Shown: positions 63,683 to 64,000 of the stretch, one piece after another | Numbering within the stretch: the first letter of the stretch is position 1 | Layout of the letters: the number at the start of each line of letters is the position of its first letter | From: Paracoccaceae bacterium | GTDB lineage: Bacteria; Pseudomonadota; Alphaproteobacteria; Rhodobacterales; Rhodobacteraceae | Reading direction: 5' to 3' | DNA length: 64,000 nucleotides | NCBI GenBank assembly: GCA_024636555.1 | Contig: JAGXGW010000061.1 | Location: 150,917-214,916 of the forward strand | Notes under the pieces: generated by a model | The model's input: the letters and a program-made list of their open reading frames with translations, nothing else | What the model was told of the DNA's origin: nothing | The model's database searches: none | Position numbers and translations under genes: made by a program

Positions 63683-64000
63683 TTATCCTTTTACCGCTTT
63701 GACGATCTTTTCCGCGCCATCGCGCAGGTCGTCTGCCGCGATCACATCCAGACCGGAGTTGCGGATGATGTCCTTGCCCTTGTCCACATTCGTGCCTTCC
63801 AGACGCACGACCAGTGGCACTTTCAGGCCTACTTCTTTCACCGCGGCGATCACGCCTTCGGCGATGACGTCGCAGCGCATGATGCCGCCGAAGATGTTCA
63901 CGAGGATGCCTTTGACGTTGGGGTCAGAGGTGATGATCTTGAACGCTTCGGTCACTTTTTCCTTGGTGGCACCGCCGCCGACGTCGAGGAAATTGGCAGG
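63683..64000 (-). CDS. sucC: Succinyl-CoA synthetase beta subunit, C-terminal part (truncated by window edge)
   Basis: Only the last about 105 residues are inside the window; the frame is open to the right edge ([16 protein letters not shown], then [15 protein letters not shown]). The [19 protein letters not shown] and [13 protein letters not shown] segments belong to the C-terminal CoA-ligase domain of SucC. The stop lies four bases before the sucD ATG. An ATG-less internal start at 63955 is not a separate gene. Confidence 0.95.
   Translation of the reverse strand, partial: PANFLDVGGGATKEKVTEAFKIITSDPNVKGILVNIFGGIMRCDVIAEGVIAAVKEVGLKVPLVVRLEGTNVDKGKDIIRNSGLDVIAADDLRDGAEKIVKAVKG

Overview
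The window is GC-rich chromosomal DNA from an alphaproteobacterium, most likely a member of the Rhodobacterales (Roseobacter group). This is inferred from several features: the order sucC-sucD-sucA-sucB...lpdA with a two-lipoyl SucB; the rsmE/ubiA/gshA, argH/tlpA/lysA and TIGR02302/zinc-ribbon/ftsEX neighbourhoods; a 44-residue aa3 oxidase subunit IV; phaAB; and a DmdC-type acyl-CoA dehydrogenase. Assignment below order level cannot be made from sequence reading alone. Almost everything is housekeeping. There is no transposase, integrase, phage gene, CRISPR array, tRNA or rRNA that I can recognise.

Layout. 1-1366: end of a nitrate/sulfonate/thiamine-precursor-type ABC importer. 1475-3282: pgsA-moaD-moaE and an SCP2 protein. 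3403-6689 (minus): ubiA, a BON-OmpA envelope protein and a coiled-coil membrane protein. 6702-9422: rsmE, a membrane protein and gshA. 9526-13598 (minus): pyrB, two small membrane proteins, a dihydroorotase-like protein lacking key metal ligands, and plsY. 13702-15700: an unusual uracil-DNA glycosylase, a LysE exporter and moaB. 15818-20682: an RND efflux pair. 20718-23389: an orphan DsbD/ScsB N-terminal-type protein, yqgE and a Sua5-type tsaC. 23545-27291: DmdC-like dehydrogenase with a metallo-beta-lactamase-fold hydrolase, oxidase subunit IV and a lipoprotein. 27292-29993: azlCD and mobAB between copies of near-identical repeats. 29994-33406: a membrane protein, greA and ETF-ubiquinone oxidoreductase. 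33593-38545: TPR protein, ispE, polyprenyl synthase, DUF2007, tRNA methyltransferase and YdcH. 38633-42398 (minus): esterase, ring-cleaving dioxygenase, phaB and phaA. 42523-44622: EAL protein, tag and tlpA. 44644-48137: argH, two lipoproteins, DUF2834 and lysA. 48171-55161: TIGR02302 protein, zinc-ribbon protein, ftsEX, a frameshifted plsC and a PPOX flavoprotein. 55289-64000 (minus): lpdA, MAPEG, GT2 glycosyltransferase, sucB, sucA, sucD and the end of sucC.

How genes work together. Phospholipid synthesis is represented by plsY, plsC and pgsA; molybdenum cofactor synthesis by moaD, moaE, moaB, mobA and mobB at three loci; ubiquinone and isoprenoid supply by ubiA, ispE and the polyprenyl synthase, feeding ETF-QO and the aa3 oxidase; the TCA cycle by 2-oxoglutarate dehydrogenase and succinyl-CoA synthetase. 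Many pairs overlap by 1-4 bases (ATGA, TGATG, GTGA), indicating translational coupling.

Most worth a second look: (1) the pyrB operon, with an apparently inactive dihydroorotase and two embedded, translationally coupled membrane proteins; (2) a family-4-like uracil-DNA glycosylase missing all four iron-sulfur cysteines; (3) a short dispersed element (TATTT, then an AAGAAGAAG or GATGAA core) seen seven times between genes; (4) a 47-bp repeat in inverted orientation (46/47 identical) around azlCD-mobAB; (5) a one-base frameshift in plsC just before the catalytic HX4D motif.
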